A stretch of DNA of 64,000 nucleotides, taken from the NCBI RefSeq assembly GCF_013074385.2, contig NZ_JABEYA020000001.1, positions 372,001-436,000 on the forward strand, given 5' to 3'. Positions 63,424-64,000 of the stretch are shown here, one piece after another. A program made the translations under genes and the position numbers. The notes beneath the pieces were generated by a model. It was given only the letters and a program-made list of their open reading frames with translations, was not told where the DNA came from and searched no databases. Positions within the stretch are counted from its first letter, which is position 1. Each line of letters starts with the position of its first letter. This DNA is from Vibrio ostreicida (GTDB taxonomy: Bacteria > Pseudomonadota > Gammaproteobacteria > Enterobacterales > Vibrionaceae).

Positions 63424-64000
63424 CTATTTTGTGAATCGCATCACCCCTTCTTGCACCGCAGACGCGACCAAATGGCCCTGACGATTGTAGATTTCACCCC
63501 TGACTAGGCCACGGGTGTTGCTCGCGGTTGGGCTCTCAATGGCATACAGCAGCCAGTCATCCATCTTGAATGGGCGGTGGAACCAAATAGAGTGGTCAAT
63601 GGTGGCGACCTGAAAGTTTGGCGTCATCAGTGACACGCCATGAGGATGTAACGCGGTGACCAGAAACCCCCAGTCTGAAGCGTAACCCAGCAGGTACTGA
63701 TGTATAAGCTGGTTGTCTGGCAAAGCGCCATTGGCTTTGATCCACAAATATTGCTTGGGTTCCGTTTTGTGTGGTTGTAACGGGTTAACTACCGTTACCG
63801 GTCGGGTTTCTATGGGTTTCTCACCACAAAACGCATTTTTGATTTTTTCAGGCAAAAACTCGGCAATGCGGTTAGCCAAATCGGATTCGGAGACGTAGTT
63901 CTCAGGACCAGAGATAGTCGGCATGGTGGTCTGGTGCTCAAACCCGGGTGCTTCACCGTGATAAGAGGCCGTCAAATAAAAAATAGGTCGGCCATTTTGC
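63424..64000 (-). CDS. tesB: Acyl-CoA thioesterase II TesB, C-terminal part
   Basis: Hydrolyses medium- and long-chain acyl-CoA. The frame is open from the right edge of the window (64000) to TAG at 63424, giving about 192 residues of the C-terminal two thirds. At the edge it reads NGRPIFYLTASYHGEAPGFEHQ, split here as NGRPIFYLTA and SYHGEAPGFEHQ, then QYLLGYASDWGFL and TIDHSIWFHRPF with the conserved Asp, His and the double hot-dog fold motif, ending GVMRFTK. The N-terminus is outside the window. Confidence 0.93.
   Translation of the reverse strand, partial: QNGRPIFYLTASYHGEAPGFEHQTTMPTISGPENYVSESDLANRIAEFLPEKIKNAFCGEKPIETRPVTVVNPLQPHKTEPKQYLWIKANGALPDNQLIHQYLLGYASDWGFLVTALHPHGVSLMTPNFQVATIDHSIWFHRPFKMDDWLLYAIESPTASNTRGLVRGEIYNRQGHLVASAVQEGVMRFTK

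Noticed and set aside
63277..63507. 76-codon plus-strand frame between the Lrp gene and tesB
   Set aside because: Overlaps the 3' end of tesB on the other strand, lacks a ribosome binding site, and shows no family features.
1..64000. tRNA, rRNA, CRISPR arrays, integrase genes, toxin-antitoxin or phage-defence modules
   Set aside because: None could be seen in the gene-free gaps or among the recognised proteins; the only mobile sequence is the IS3 remnant.

Overview
The window is chromosomal DNA of a gammaproteobacterium, almost certainly a Vibrionaceae member (Vibrio or a close relative). The gene order rne / rluC-maf-yceD-rpmF-plsX-fabH-fabD-fabG-acpP-fabF-pabC-mltG-tmk-holB-tatD is a conserved gammaproteobacterial housekeeping block. 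The Mlc-CheV pair, an ImuA-ImuB-DnaE2 cassette, a rhombosortase next to a DTW-domain gene, alaA beside yfbR, and a menFDHBCE cluster also fit vibrios. I cannot name the species from sequence alone. No rRNA, tRNA, CRISPR array, prophage or replication origin was seen.

Layout. 1-5.8 kb: the start of a SulP anion transporter (cut by the left edge), RNase E, RluC and Maf/YceF. 6-16.5 kb: ribosomal protein L32 and the fatty-acid synthesis cluster (plsX to fabF), then pabC, mltG, tmk, holB and tatD as a tightly overlapping operon. 16.9-19 kb: a glucose/maltose-type PTS EIICB with an overlapping RDD membrane gene. 19.1-20.1 kb is a decayed patch: an IS3-type element that has lost its DDE core but kept both terminal repeats, followed by a frameshifted C-terminal piece of a peptide/bacteriocin-type ABC exporter. 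20.2-28.2 kb: a small beta-barrel-like envelope protein, an NSS sodium symporter with its 32-residue partner, a YnhF-like microprotein, a patatin, pyruvate kinase II, Mlc and CheV. 28.2-33.4 kb: the SOS mutagenesis cassette imuA-imuB-dnaE2 under a perfect LexA box. 33.5-41 kb: YciK, SohB, RhlE, rhombosortase, DTW protein, adenine deaminase and a dGTPase-like enzyme. 41-47 kb: an EmrAB-type pump with a divergent LysR regulator, then a MATE pump with an AraC regulator. 47-57 kb: a variant YfbR, AlaA and the menaquinone operon. 57-64 kb: a YeiH-family exporter, an MFS-acyltransferase fusion, a TetR regulator, a Tim44-domain protein, a cysteine desulfhydrase/synthase-like enzyme with divergent Lrp regulator, and the C-terminal part of TesB.

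How the genes work together. PlsX, FabH, FabD, FabG, AcpP and FabF make up most of the acyl-ACP initiation and elongation machinery. The PTS gene, Mlc, and pyruvate kinase form a sugar-uptake and glycolysis theme: an Mlc-like operator lies before the PTS gene and a near-consensus CRP site before mlc. MenF, D, H, B, C and E take chorismate to the CoA ester stage of menaquinone synthesis up to DHNA-CoA; menA, the methyltransferase and the DHNA-CoA thioesterase are not in this window. Several regulators sit beside their likely targets with palindromes in the shared gap (LysR/EmrAB, Lrp/cysteine enzyme, TetR).

Most of the window is ordinary core genome. I saw no clear candidate for a wholly new system. 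The points most worth a second look are the HD-to-HE change in YfbR, the near-zero gap between the divergent rhombosortase and DTW genes, the MalX-like PTS permease at the ptsG position, the miniature IS3 derivative with the adjoining exporter fragment, and several small genes and palindromes that automatic annotation often misses.
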